Source: Favolaschia claudopus
Taxonomy: Eukaryota > Basidiomycota > Agaricomycetes > Agaricales > Mycenaceae
Length of the DNA: 64,000 bases
Assembly (NCBI GenBank): GCA_037176885.1
Contig: JAWWNJ010000006.1
Location: 558,001 to 622,000 of the forward strand
Direction of reading: 5' to 3'
Shown: piece after piece, positions 36,555-47,175 of the stretch
How the letters are laid out: each line of letters starts with the position of its first letter
Numbering within the stretch: the stretch's first letter is position 1
The notes under the pieces: generated by a model
Databases searched by the model: none
What the model was told of the DNA's origin: nothing
The model's input: the letters and a program-made list of their open reading frames with translations, nothing else
Translations under genes and position numbers: made by a program

Positions 36555-36697
36555 TTCGCTTGTGGCGAGTCCGATTCTGATTGTCCATACTTAACGAGTC
36601 GAGGTTATGGCGGGAAGAACGCGGGAGAAAACCCCCGAGAGTGGTGACAGTACTGGTTACGATCACTATTATGTATTAGCGCGTCCCGCAATTTGAA

Positions 36698-37116
36698 GCA
36701 GGCGCCCCCCGGTCACGACCTATTCCGCAGGTCGGCCATAGTACTGTAGAGGTAAAAGAACGCCTCAAAAAACGCCCTACCTGGGTCATGAAGATTCAGA
36801 TAGAGTAAATCGAGCTGAAAAACAGCCAAAGCTAGTTAGAAATAGAGTAAATCGCGCGCTGCGCGATGGAAATTCTGAAGTTGATACCTTCATTAGCGGG
36901 TCCGAGACACTATAACTTTTCAATGCGTCGGCTGAGGTTTCTGGACAGAAATCAATCCAGAGAATGACGGCGAAGAACCTATTTTGACCAAAATTGGGTG
37001 AAATACCGGAAAGCGAGCGAAAACGTCGATTTTTGCCCCTGATATCGCGCGGAAATAGAGTAAATCAGCCCAGAATCTGGTCGCGAACCCAATCCGCCAG
37101 TGACCGGGGGGCCTGC
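36698..37116. mobile_element. MITE-like element with GCAGGC-CCCCCGGTCAC ends
   Basis: The left end GCAGGCGCCCCCCGGTCAC (36698) is matched by the inverted right end GTGACCGGGGGGCCTGC (finishing 37116). The 419-bp interior has no coding frame but carries the 11-mer TAGAGTAAATC three times, at 36801, 36843 and 37056, each before CG or AG. A target-site duplication is not obvious, so the exact ends are uncertain. It lies between the 5' end of GT90 and the 3' end of the DNAJC3-like gene. Confidence 0.55.
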
Positions 37117-37412
37117 TAGCGGGTCAGTAGGATTCAGGGAAGAAGGAAAGAAGATAAACCTATCACGAGGTCGCATGAAAAATCGGCCAACTTGAAGCAG
37201 CGAGTGCGGAAATTATCAATACAATACTGGATTCTCGCTGGATGCCAGCATATCCATAACATGCGGAGCGTATATAAGTGGTAGGTAAGATAATCGGCCA
37301 AAGCCAGCGCTCGACCATACACAACAAATAAACCTACATCACCAGTCTCGTGCGTACACCTCACATACACACACGCACCGCACGTAGATATAACCCAGCC
37401 CAAGGTCTACGC

Positions 37413-40400
37413 CTAATGCCCACCATGGCTGAAGTGGAACTGGAAGCCACCACCACCACCGGGGAAGCCTCCACCGCCAGGGAAGCCGCCCGCACCCTGC
37501 TGGAAGAACTGCGCGAAGGGGTTTCCGCCTTGCTGGAAGGGGTGTCCGCCGGAGGGATCGTTGGGATCGTCGCCATTGTCGAAGCGTTGTCGCAGTTCTA
37601 CGGAACGGGAAAATAGAAGAGAAAGATCCGTATTAGCCATCGACTCGACTACTTTCAAGCGACGAAATAACTTACCTGGATTCGAGAGAACCTCGTACGC
37701 CTCATTGAGTATAGCCATCTTCTGCTCCGTACCACCTTTATCGGGGGCGCTATCTTGGCGGCGTTGCGACTGGGTATCGTCATCAGAGCGAGGTCAGTGA
37801 GGTGAGAGAAGGCTAGACGTACTAAGCCTTCTTGATAGTCCGTTCATCTGCATCCCTTGCCACGCCGAGGACCTTATAGTAGTCCTTTGCCCGGCTCTGC
37901 TTCAACAGACGCTGCGCCTTCTGTAGCCGTGCTTGGAACTACCCGCCGACATCCAAGTATCAGTATAACACAAGATGAATAAAGAAAGGAAAAGCAACTC
38001 ACATCACGATCACTCCTCCCTGTCGCCTCAAACGCCTTCTCCAACAACCTCACCCCCTCCTCCCACTCCTCTTTCACAACGGCCGCCTCTCCCAACCCCC
38101 TCAATGCATCCGCATCCTCCTCCCCCTCCCTCCATCTCATACAACATCCGACACCACTCGTCCCCCTTCCGATGCAGCTCCATGTGCGTATGCCCCTTAC
38201 ACAACGCCCTCAACAGCGTCCTTCTCCTCGGCGACGCCTTCGCCACTGTCGGCAACATAATTCTTCCCCTTGTCCAGCCCAAACAACTTGAGGTTCTCGG
38301 CCGTCAGCTAGCTCCTTCGCCGCCTCCTCAAACTTGCGGAATATATCCCCCTTCTTGCCCGTGCCCTTCAACGTTGCAAGCGCGCCCCGCCAGGTCGCCT
38401 GCCGTAGCCTGGTCCTCCGCCATGGTGAATCCTCGTTCGAGCGTCTTGGCGAGTCGATGCAGTGGTAGGCAGAGCCGGGACTCGGGGTCCGAGTGCAGAC
38501 ACTGCTTGAGCGCGTTCGAGGCGACGGGCGAAGCAGGAAGCAGGAAGAACGAAAGTCGGAATATCAGCGCTTGGAGCTCGGGCGTCTGTGCCTCAGGAAG
38601 AAGGGACGCTAGCCGGCTGCAACAACGTCAACTTCGTGAACAGAAAAGGAACACAAACGCACCTCATATCACCCACCGCACCCTCGATATCACCCGCGCC
38701 CAACGCACACTCAACCCGTAAGCCCTCCTCACAGTCGGGCTATGCGTCGATATCCTCAACGCCCTCGTCGCACTCTCCCCACACGCATTCCAACACTGCG
38801 CCATCCGCTCCTTCTCCGCCTGCTTCGCCGCCGCCTCCCCCTCCGCGATCTCCGCCAACAGCGCGTCCCGATCCGCCAGCTCCTTCTCGCCGCCGGTGTA
38901 CTTCGTCAGCGGCCGCCCGCGCGAGCGCAAAGTCTCCGTCTTTGGTGTGGATGCGGGCTTGCATGAGGTGGGCGGATGGGAGTGGTGTGAGGGTGAGGAC
39001 GTGGGCAAAGTCGTCGAGAGCGGAGCCGTGTCGGCCGAGGGAGAGGTATGCGGTGGCGCGTTTGTAGAAGAGGAGATAGTCGGCGGGGGATTGTTCTGAG
39101 TAAGCATGTCAGACATAGAAAATGACGAATATGAAAGCACGGGAGAGAAATCAAAAAGAGAACGAAAAGGACGCAAAAATAATGCCGCAGCTTGATAGGA
39201 ATTGAATCTGCCATAAGCTGGCAATCATGCCACAGCATAGAATACTGCGAGAACGGTGTATATATGTCATAGAGGACGGATGAGCCAGTGTGGCAGCATG
39301 CAGGAGAGAAGACAAGCAGAAGTGGCACAGGAGCATCTCCAACAAAAGCCAATGGCGGTGAACCAGCTTGGTCGCATTCAGCGTTGTGTACATTGGATGC
39401 CATCTCCACCCGTGCAACCAGAGCCCATGCCCATGCTAGTGCTAGTAAATGCTAAGAGACGCCATAACGCGCGTCGCCAGACGCTATGGCAAGTAGGAGA
39501 GTCGAAAGATGACCACACTTCCCACTTGAGCAACACTCGTGTGAAGCCGCTTGTTACGACGGCCGACAAGCGGCTCCACTGTCACTGGTGAAGGGCGTGA
39601 CCCGCTTTTCACAACGCAGCGAGTGGGATGAAGAAGAAATGAAGCGGGTAGACGGGCCGTGGAGGGACACGGGCAGGGGCAGGTCGGACAACGAGAGGCT
39701 TCAGTCGAGCGCTACGCAAGCCTTGGTGTCACATATGCTCTGCCAGCTCGACACGAATTTACAGCTCGCATGAATTGACCCGAGCGGCAACCTCCAACCA
39801 ACCTGTTGTCCATCCCTCGCCAAGATCATCCAGCACCCGTAAAAATGATCCCGTTCACCAGTCGCAGCACAGACGCTGGAACAGTAGGGCCATAATGAAA
39901 CGCACGTCGTCGGTAGCTATGATGAGCAGGGAGCCACAAGATGGCGGCACCTGAGCAGCGCTGAGGTGAAGCCGTATGTACGACGGGCGACAAGCACTTC
40001 ACAAACACTGGCACGTTTCGAGTGTGGCGAGTGGGATGAAGAAGAAAATGAGAGGGTAAACAGGACGTGAAAGGGGAGGGGCAGGCGCAGGTCAGAAGTC
40101 CAGGGGCCTCGATCAAGTGCTGCAGCGACACTTGGAAAGATACAGCACAAGATGCTCCGACCTACAAATCTATAGCTCCACCGGCTCGACGCGAACATGC
40201 ACCTCGCGGCAACAGGGGTAAACCAGATAAAACGCACGAACGAGATTCTAAAAATCTCTGTGCATTCGCAGACACGACATGTAGCCAGCGAAAGATTGTA
40301 GAGCTCGCCGCCGACGAAATAAATAGCACAGAGCTGCAACCTCCAACCAACTGTCCACTCCCTCGCCAAGATCGACCAGCACCCGGAGAAACAATCCCAT

Positions 40401-40932
40401 CCACCAGCCGCAGTTGATACTTGTGTGAGATACAGCACAGATGCTCCGGCCTCGAAAACATAGCTCCGGCGGCTCAACCCGAATTTGCACCTCGTGGATT
40501 ACACCGATACCGAACGTAAAGCAGCAAAGACACACGAAAGAGCGAGACTCGAAGATTCCGTGCAATCCCATACGCGATAGGGAGCCCGTGAAAGATGGTG
40601 GTGCGCGCCGCCAACAACATTAATTGGAGACCCAGCTGCAACTTCCAACCAGTCTGTCCGCTCCCTCACCAGGATCGTTCCAGCACCGAAAAACAGTCCC
40701 GTCACCGGCGGCAGTGGAGAAACCGAGAAAATAGTTGAATTTACCCACCTATTGCTTCAGAGTAAACTTTGGCCGCTTCATTAAATTGGCCCGTAGAAAG
40801 GAGCACATTTGCTCTCGTTATGAGTGGTTTGTAAGCCCGGGGGGTAGAGGCCAGCGCCGGCGTCTGCAGATATGTCTCGGTGGCTGGTAGTAGAAGGAAA
40901 AGGAGGGACGATGAGAGCGCCGACAAGCGCAT
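37413..40932 (-). CDS. DNAJC3/P58-type ER co-chaperone (TPR repeats plus J domain)
   Basis: ER-luminal co-chaperone that presents unfolded proteins to BiP/Kar2. The start at 40932 gives a signal peptide (MRLSALSSSLLFLLLPATE). TPR repeats follow: ANVLLSTGQFNEAAKVYSEA joins across an intron to EQSPADYLLFYKRATAYLSL and then SAHLMQARIHTKDGDFALAR. Further TPR pieces include KAFEATGRSDRDFQARLQKA. The J domain starts DYYKVLGVARDADERTIKKA and ends KMAILNEAYEVLSNP, ELRQRFDNGDDPNDPSGGHP, with a Gly/Phe-rich tail. The first intron (39096-40748) is 1,653 nt, about thirty times the usual size here, and is full of degenerate repeats. The HPD motif is lost as written, because one base is missing in the G/C run near 37745; other frame changes occur at 38000-38700. 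The start at 41010 is possible but spoils the signal peptide. Confidence 0.8.
39540..40720. repeat. degenerate interspersed tandem repeats inside the DNAJC3-like intron
   Basis: Three block types recur. Block X (GCAACCTCCAACCAAC, then CCCTCGCCAAGATC and CAGCACC) is at 39787, 40336 and 40638. Block Y (TACAGCACAAGATGCTCC, then ATAGCTCC and GCACCTCG) is at 40141 and 40431. Block Z (GAAGCCG, then ACGACGGCCGACAAGC and GAGTGGGATGAAGAAG) is at 39543 and 39968. Copies are about 75-85 percent alike by eye. Order and spacing differ (about 290-550 bp), so this is an old, partly deleted array and not a fresh satellite. Confidence 0.65.
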
Positions 40933-42072
40933 TGTGGTGGTGGTAGAGGTCAATGAGTGAATTACGAGCCGGAATTTAGCCGGCCCTAAATGATGACACG
41001 TAGTCGCCAACTGGCAACCACGTGGAATCAGCGCACGTGCACGTCTGACGTCAGACTACTTAAAACTTGCACTGTTCCAGACGACGTCCACCAGTTGTCC
41101 CCGATTGGTCCCCGAAGTTTTCTCAAAGACCAATTTTTCGGGCCTCGAAAACAGATGGCTGTGACGCTGGCCGAAAACAGTCGCAAAATAGGCAGAAGAT
41201 CCGATTTTCTCCGCGCCTCAAACAGGACAATCGCTTGACAATTTGAGCTTCTACATATACTTAAGTAACCTCAGGGATAAATCTATCTACGGGACGGCGG
41301 GGTGAGCTGAACTATACGTCGACAGTTGGTTCACACAGAAACTTGCCTTTTGAGCCCTCAAAAACCCTATGTCAGGACAAAGCTGAGGAAGTTTTGGCCC
41401 CGAGATCGCTCGAAACTTCCCGGGGCCTAGGAATCCTCGCAGTTTCTCCAAAACTTGCCACTTTCGTTTACTTACTAGCTGGTCTACAGTCGTCGAAATT
41501 GCCTTTGCTCGAATTCTCGTGAGCCTCTGCACCGGCTACCTAGCCAACAACTCGAAGTACAAGATACTTAGTGATGGGTCTGGCGACTCTTCAATCTGTC
41601 ATTGGCCGCTGATATACACCAAGCTTCTCAAAGTCGGAAATGTTGACCTGTCTCATATTTCCTGACTTGCGGTGCCTGTATCAGGGCGATCAAGGGTCAT
41701 GTTCGGGTTCAGCTTCAAGTTGGGGTTCGTTCGTTGAGTATTACAAAGGCAATTCTTGAACGTATGCTGGGCTGAATACCCGCCCATCAGGCCCATTCAT
41801 CTAGCTTCTAGCTTCGGTACTGGCGACCTTGCACATACAACCAAATCCGTACGTTCAAACTTCGAACCTGCTCAACTTGCAATGAGACTAAGCTTTCGGC
41901 TATCCGATTCCTTGCCAGCTGTTCACTTCAACCGTCAAGTCACGTCAAAAATGTACCAAGTGCTGCACGCGCCGGTGTGGTACATTGCAACCTAGAAGCA
42001 CCCGGACCTTCCGCTCTGCGGGCTATAAATTCGAGAATCATTCCGAGGCTATCCTCACTCACAACGCATACC
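40933..42072. other. intergenic, no supported gene
   Basis: Divergent promoter region between the DNAJC3-like gene (minus) and the small secreted protein gene (plus). Read on both strands; nothing identifiable. Confidence 0.4.
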
Positions 42073-42500
42073 ATGCCTTCCCGCCTCGCAGCAGCTATAT
42101 TCTTTGCCCTCCTTGCTTTCTCCACGGGCGCCACCGCAGCTACCTGTGGCGTCTGCGCGCCCACGATTTTCTACAGCGGGCTCGCGCGCACCTTGACGCT
42201 GCAGCGTGAAGAAGGCAGTAACACCGTGCAGTGCAAGTAAGCTTGGAATATTCTTGACGCAGAGTTGGACAAGACGTTGATTCGTCTCACAGCTATGACA
42301 CTCCCCCCATTTCGGATTCTCGCCGGCTTGCCTATACCAAGTAAATGATTTGATTGACGATTGTCTGACAGGTTCACTGAATATTAATGTAGAACGTGAA
42401 CGGAGTGCTGATTATTCACCAACACGGGCCGACTCTTACATCGCTTCCTGGGGCATGCCCTTCGGTTATTCCGCTCGTTACAAAGACAGTGTGCTCTTAA
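42073..42500 (+). CDS. small secreted cysteine-containing protein, one frame break
   Basis: About 100 residues. The start at 42073 gives a signal peptide (MPSRLAAAIFFALLAFSTG) and mature part ATAATCGVCAPTIFYSGLAR. The first intron (from 42239 to about 42292, gtaagc...cacag) links LQREEGSNTVQC to NYDTPP. A CCCCCC run (42303-42308) then breaks the frame; one base of correction gives GFSPACLYQ, and a second intron ends at about 42390 to give NVNGVLIIHQHGPTLTSLPG and ACPSVIPLVTKTVC before the stop at 42498-42500. The pattern REEGSxTVQCNYDTP, GFSPxCxYQ, NVNGVL is one I associate with small secreted proteins of Agaricomycetes of unknown role. Without the correction the protein would stop after 71 residues. 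Confidence 0.6.
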
Positions 42501-42756
42501 GTGTCGAAACAAATTTCAATGATCGTGTCGGCGGAAGAAGTATAATAGGGACTAACCATGTAATATTTGTGAACCAGCAAAGAGATTGGTCTTGAGGCCA
42601 GCCGAGCTTCGAATCTTAAATTTGGACGTGGTTCAACCTCGGTTGAACTTTGTGTAATTGACAATGATTAGGGACTACTGGTCCGATTCTGGTTCGGATC
42701 AGTACTTAGCGGGCCTCCGCATTCTCCCACAGTTACAACCTTGTCTCTTTACATTG

Positions 42757-43955
42757 ATGACCACCACCACTCCCGTTAACCATCGCTTCGTGCGGTATCG
42801 ACTTTCACCAGACGGCGAACCAAAATTGGATTGGTCGACGATGAAGAAACAAATGTTGCAGAAATTTTAGGATACCCAGATCTGTTCAAGCTTATCGAGG
42901 CGCACCCGAATCTGCCTAGTGATCACAAGTTCACGACGGGGGGAAGTCGTCCCTCTGAAGACAGCTGAAATTCTGGCCCTCTTCCTGGAAGGGATATACT
43001 GTAACTCCCTCTCCGCGCTTGAACCATCTGCCGTTTCAATAGGCTCTGACTCCATTGTTTTTTTTTTTCGTAGATGCATCGGCAAGATTGTAAGTTTTTC
43101 GTCATGCGACAAACATGAAAGCAAAATCAATATGACCTCCTGCAGATATCGCGCACGCCGCGGAGTTCCACAAGAGTGGTTTCGACAGTTCGGACAAGAA
43201 GGAACAGCCTGATTTTCCTGTTTTCTTCACCAAACGAGCGACGTCGATCATCCCCACCGGCAAGCCGATCTATACACATCCGGATGTTACTTCGAGTCCG
43301 GACTACGAGGGTGAGCTCCGGAATGATTCAGATTGGCAAGGCTGGCCTCGCCGTTCCTAGAGAAAAGGCTTGGGAATATATTTGGTGATACCTCAAAACA
43401 GAGTCTTTTAGTGGTGAATCGATTCCTCACTTGACGTTCCAGGGGCGCAGTCATAATCAACGACGTGACTGCCCCGCGAAAGACAGCGGGACCATAAGCA
43501 ATTCTATATTGGTTCGTATCATTTGCTTGTCTGGTTCTTCTCTTTTATATTTTTTGCTAATATTCTCTTCGCTTCAGGCAAGAGTCTCGATACCTTCTGC
43601 CCCATGGTCTAGTCTGCTCTGTGGTTCCAAAATTTTACATTATTGATACGCGTCTTTTAGGGTCCTTACGTCGTTCCATCCTCCTCCCTGACCTTCAACC
43701 AACTACACCTGACAACCAAAGTCAATGGCGAAGTTCGACAATCGCAGAACACCTCGGAACTGAACTTCGACATCCCGACCCTTGTGCAGACTGCGTCGAT
43801 GGGAATTTCGATTCAACCAGGGGACATCATTGCGACGGGCACTCCTGTGGGCGTCGGAATGGGAATGTCTCCCAATCTTGGCTGAAGGACGGCGATTTGG
43901 TTGAAATTTCCATCCCTCGCTGGGGACATTGTCCAACCCCGTTACCTCTGTCTAG
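42757..43955 (+). CDS. fumarylacetoacetate hydrolase (FAH) family protein, frame breaks
   Basis: Member of the FAH fold family, metal-dependent enzymes that cleave or decarboxylate beta-diketo acids (acylpyruvase or oxaloacetate decarboxylase-type in FAHD1/2 relatives). MTTTTPVNHRFVRYRLSPDG starts at 42757, then in a second frame ETNVAEILGYPDLFKLIEAH, PVFFTKRATSIIPTGKPIYT and the metal-ligand segment SSPDYEGEL, then KAGLAVPREKAWEYIWG, INDVTARE, GKSLDTFCPMGPYVVPSSSL, PTLVQTASMGISIQPGDIIA with TGTPVGVGMGMSP, and WLKDGDLVEISIP-LGTLSNPV. Several short introns (for example near 43503-43577) are canonical. Frame corrections are needed near 43323, 43880 and 43916; without the last one the frame runs on to 43977. 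Cytosolic or mitochondrial; the substrate cannot be inferred. Confidence 0.75.
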
Positions 43956-44165
43956 CCAGGTGTTATGCTCTCTGTAACTCCATGTCTAAGACTATAAATG
44001 CGATTTTCCGGCTCATCTCCTCAGCTTTGCGACCCGAAGAATAAATTCAACCGATTTCTTCAGCTACGTCCGGCGTTCACCGTGATCCCGTCAATTCATC
44101 ACTACTGATGCGCCGTGATTATTGATTCGTAGCCCCTGTCTCAGGTCTCTTCCTTCGCGACCGCG

Positions 44166-44850
44166 ATGAGCCCCGGGAGCTTCAGCTTCTCCCTTGCTTG
44201 GGACGAAGATGAAGGCGACCTGCGAGCCTCGGAACCCGGAGGACGCTGAATTTCTCACAACTTCAACCAGAACGCTCATATCTCCCTTCTGAAACGGATC
44301 CATATCCCAAGAAACGTTTGCGGACAGTATTGAACGATGTCGAAGATATCGTCAAGCAGATGGCTCCCTTCCAAGTCTCCATATCGCCTACCGTCCGCCA
44401 AAGCAGCTCTCTCTCCGTCATATTCCTCAAAATCGCGGATAACACCACTTCGCCGCCGTCTTCGTCTTCAAGTCCCCCCACACTCACCACCTTGCGCTCA
44501 TGTGTAATGAAAAATGTGCCCTGTTATATTCTGCCGTTTTTCGGAGTTCGTTCGAGCCCTCACGTATGATTTATCAGCTTCAACGACCCCCTGAATTGTG
44601 GTCGGAGGATGAAACACTGGCCTACCATCCGCATCTCACTCTCCGGCGTTATTGCAATCCTCAGAATATCACTGAGGAAGCGCAAATATGCTCGGACGCA
44701 ATCAAGGACCACGTCGGACCGTTTCGAGGTCAGCTTGGTCTTGTAATAAGAGGGATAACCCTCTTCAAAGATACACGTTTCGGCCCGCGTGTTGTGAAGC
44801 ACTTCCCATCGGTGGACAGTATTAAACCTGGTATGCTTCATTTTGACTAA
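44166..44850 (+). CDS. probable 2H phosphoesterase (2'-5' RNA ligase-like), frame breaks
   Basis: Tentative. Two H-x-[ST] motifs, the hallmark of the 2H superfamily, are seen about 110 residues apart: NAHISLLKRIHIP near 44268 and AYHPHLTLRRYCNP near 44620. Between them in a third frame lies RLRTVLNDVEDIVKQMAPFQ with VSISPTVRQ, resembling the middle strand region of LigT-like proteins, and after them FRGQLGLVIRGITLFKDTRF. The pieces are in different frames, so either introns were missed or there are single-base breaks. Start at 44166 (MSPGSFSFSLAWDEDEGDL) is a guess; the stop at 44848-44850 ends the last frame. Enzymes of this kind act on 2',3'-cyclic or 2'-5' phosphates of RNA. Confidence 0.45.
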
Positions 44851-45305
44851 TTGAGTACTGCTATCTAAGTGTCCACGAGAAAAGCTTGCTATCAGGCCTG
44901 CATGGCCTCCGTATTCACAAACATCGCTCTCTATCTATAAACTCTGCTCAGCGTCAGTTGTATACGGAGGGTAAACCGGTAATCGTTTTCTCGAATGACG
45001 ACAATCCTTTGAGATTTTCTTCATTTGAGAGAACGGTTACTGACCTACCCAAATATACTGTACTCCATTGCGACGGGACATATATCGAAATTTATCATAT
45101 TGGTGCTCTTCCTTCTTGTGCTCTAAATCATTGATCCACGACCACCGCAAGTCAAATCTTGGTATGTGGTTCTTTGAGGAAGTGTAAGAATATGTAACCT
45201 CCAAACCAATCCATTCGACTTCGCTTTTGCGATGATTGTGATGATAAAACAATACACAAGTCTATATACAATTTGGTCCTTCGAAGAATAAATAGAGAAT
45301 AATAA
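44851..45305. other. short intergenic, no supported gene
   Basis: Between two convergent genes. An 82-residue frame at 44886-45134 has no recognisable feature. Confidence 0.35.
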
Positions 45306-47175
45306 CTATTTCTTGTCCACTGACCGCTGCACCGGTTGGGGAGCGAAATCGTTTTCCGGAACCCAGCGTCCAATCTCCTCAATATGTACTCCATACACAA
45401 CCGTCCCCACCACCACGGCCAGACTAGAGGCAGAAGGACGCCCATCGTTAAGCACATTGCGGACCAATTCGCAACATGCGCAGCACGGAAGTCCATTTTC
45501 GAAGAAGAGGATGTATGCGACAGCTGCAAAGCCTACGAATCCTTGGAGAATAGCCATCTTTCCGGTGCTTGACATCGATCCATTGATCTGACCACGGAAG
45601 TCTGCGCGACAGGTTTCAGTGAGTAGACGGACAGCGGCGTGAGCTGCAAGGGTCACTGCTCCTGCGAGTTCAGGCGAGACATAAACGGCAAGAGGAAGGG
45701 AGACGATGGCGAAGAGAAGGAAGAAGGCGGTGGCAGAAATGAGTTGTATGGGAAGTAGCGGCTGATGAAGTAATTTAGGCTCTGCACGCGTCGCTGCATA
45801 GTCGCTGGGGTGATTGTATGTCACTGGAGAATACGGGAGCATTCGCCATAATAAATGCGATCGGGTCGATTGGGACGCCATTAATCATGTCTACAGGACA
45901 TCCATAACTGCAGCCGTATGTGTGGCAGCCTAACCTGGAGAATGTTTCGTATAGCGGGAGGCCGATAGCGAGGCTTGCGGCGTATATGGAGAAATTGGGG
46001 AACGTAACCTGCGCGGTATGCTATGACCGTCCCAACCGCAGCGCCAAAAGACCGCCATGCAGCCAGAATCCTGGACGGAAGAAGGTACGCAACGGCTGTG
46101 CCACAAATTTCCTGATTCCATCTTCCATGACGAGTGAGAACATCTAGCGCAGAAAATAGCTAATGAGATTGTTATTCCAAGAGCGTGGGATAGGAGGAGG
46201 GATTCTGTTTCGAAGCCGGGGCGATCGTGAGAGTTGTAAACACCAAGGCGGCAAAACCAAGACCCATGAGAACGCCGTAGGGCACGACTATTATCGCGGG
46301 CCGAGTAGGAATCCTGAGTTGCATGGATCGCGGTGCGGGTCCGTCGAGTTCCATCGGAATATGTGTGGGAGAAGGCGGACGAGAGAGGGCGACGGGCCCG
46401 GATATTGGAATATTGGCGAAAGACATATACGGCGCAGAATGCGGCATACAGGGATAGCAGAGTCCAGGCATGTGCCTGCATGAGTATCGAGCGAGTGCGT
46501 AAGCCTGCCGGGCTATAAAGGAGAATCCAGGCCACGAGGAGAATCCCTCCGCCGCGGACAAGGGCATATTGGGCGACGTTAAACATGTTCAAGCGCCGTT
46601 TTGAACTCTACGAGATCGGGTGGAGCGGATTCCTTGCTATCAATATACGCTGATAACATCCAGAGGAGATCTCCCGGTACTTCCGAGCCGAGCGTGCCGA
46701 TATGACAAGGAATAGAAGAGTTGGCCATTGGAAATATAGAAAAGAGAGAAGGGATATGATGGATCCGGTGTGATGCACGACGTACAACGGGTAGAGGTCC
46801 AGACGATTCAACTCGGACACCCACAATATCGCTCTGGCGGTTAACACAAATTTTAGCGTCGTCGTCCAAGACCCACAAGGGCTCTTCTCTCCCAGGAACG
46901 ACTGAATTCCATGCACTCCAAGCCCCCCTGATACAAGAAGGAGTCGAGGCGAGCGCTAATGAGGAGACCCATTGCAATCCCGAAAAACAACCATGTCCTT
47001 CCGCGAGGCTCGTAGAGCGCCGTAGAATGGTTCGTTGGTAGACTTCACCACGAGACGAAGGCATTGTCGACGAAGTAGTAGACGGTGAAGAGGAGGATGA
47101 GAGCGTTAGGAGTCCAACTGCTGCATGGCGGAGGTGCTGCGGTGGGCTATATGGGTTCTGTGGGCGTTGTAGCAT
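45306..47175 (-). CDS. multi-pass membrane protein with Lgt-like motifs, frame breaks
   Basis: Polytopic protein whose C-terminal half recalls bacterial prolipoprotein diacylglyceryl transferase. Hydrophobic segments from the N-terminus include LLFTVYYFVDNAFVSW, RTWLFFGIAMGLLISARLDS, YPLYVVHHTGSIISLLSFLY, RGGGILLVAWILLYSP and LSLYAAFCAVYVFRQY. Then come PAIIVVPYGVLMGLGFAALV, FRPGFWLHGGLLA, SIYAASLAIGLPLYETFSRL, GCHTYGCSYG and EPKLLHQPLLPIQLISATAF. In bacterial Lgt the order is H-G-G-L, then the signature GRxGN/C...GxxYGRP, then HPxQLYEA; the order and spacing here agree. The N-terminal half, with DLYPLYVVHHTG, is looser and could be a second domain. Frame changes near 46900, 46770, 46170 and 46020 must be bridged. 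The start at 47175 is the first ATG in frame. Since eukaryotes lack the bacterial lipoprotein pathway, a lipid-transfer role is inference. Confidence 0.5.

Noticed and set aside
39540..40720. CRISPR-like or satellite array
   Set aside because: Blocks are long, diverged and irregularly spaced inside a eukaryotic intron; no short uniform repeats with unique spacers.
41060..41480. Inverted or direct repeat around 41.1 and 41.4 kb
   Set aside because: Both stretches share a few words (CCCGAAGTTTTC-like), but no consistent alignment could be made by eye.
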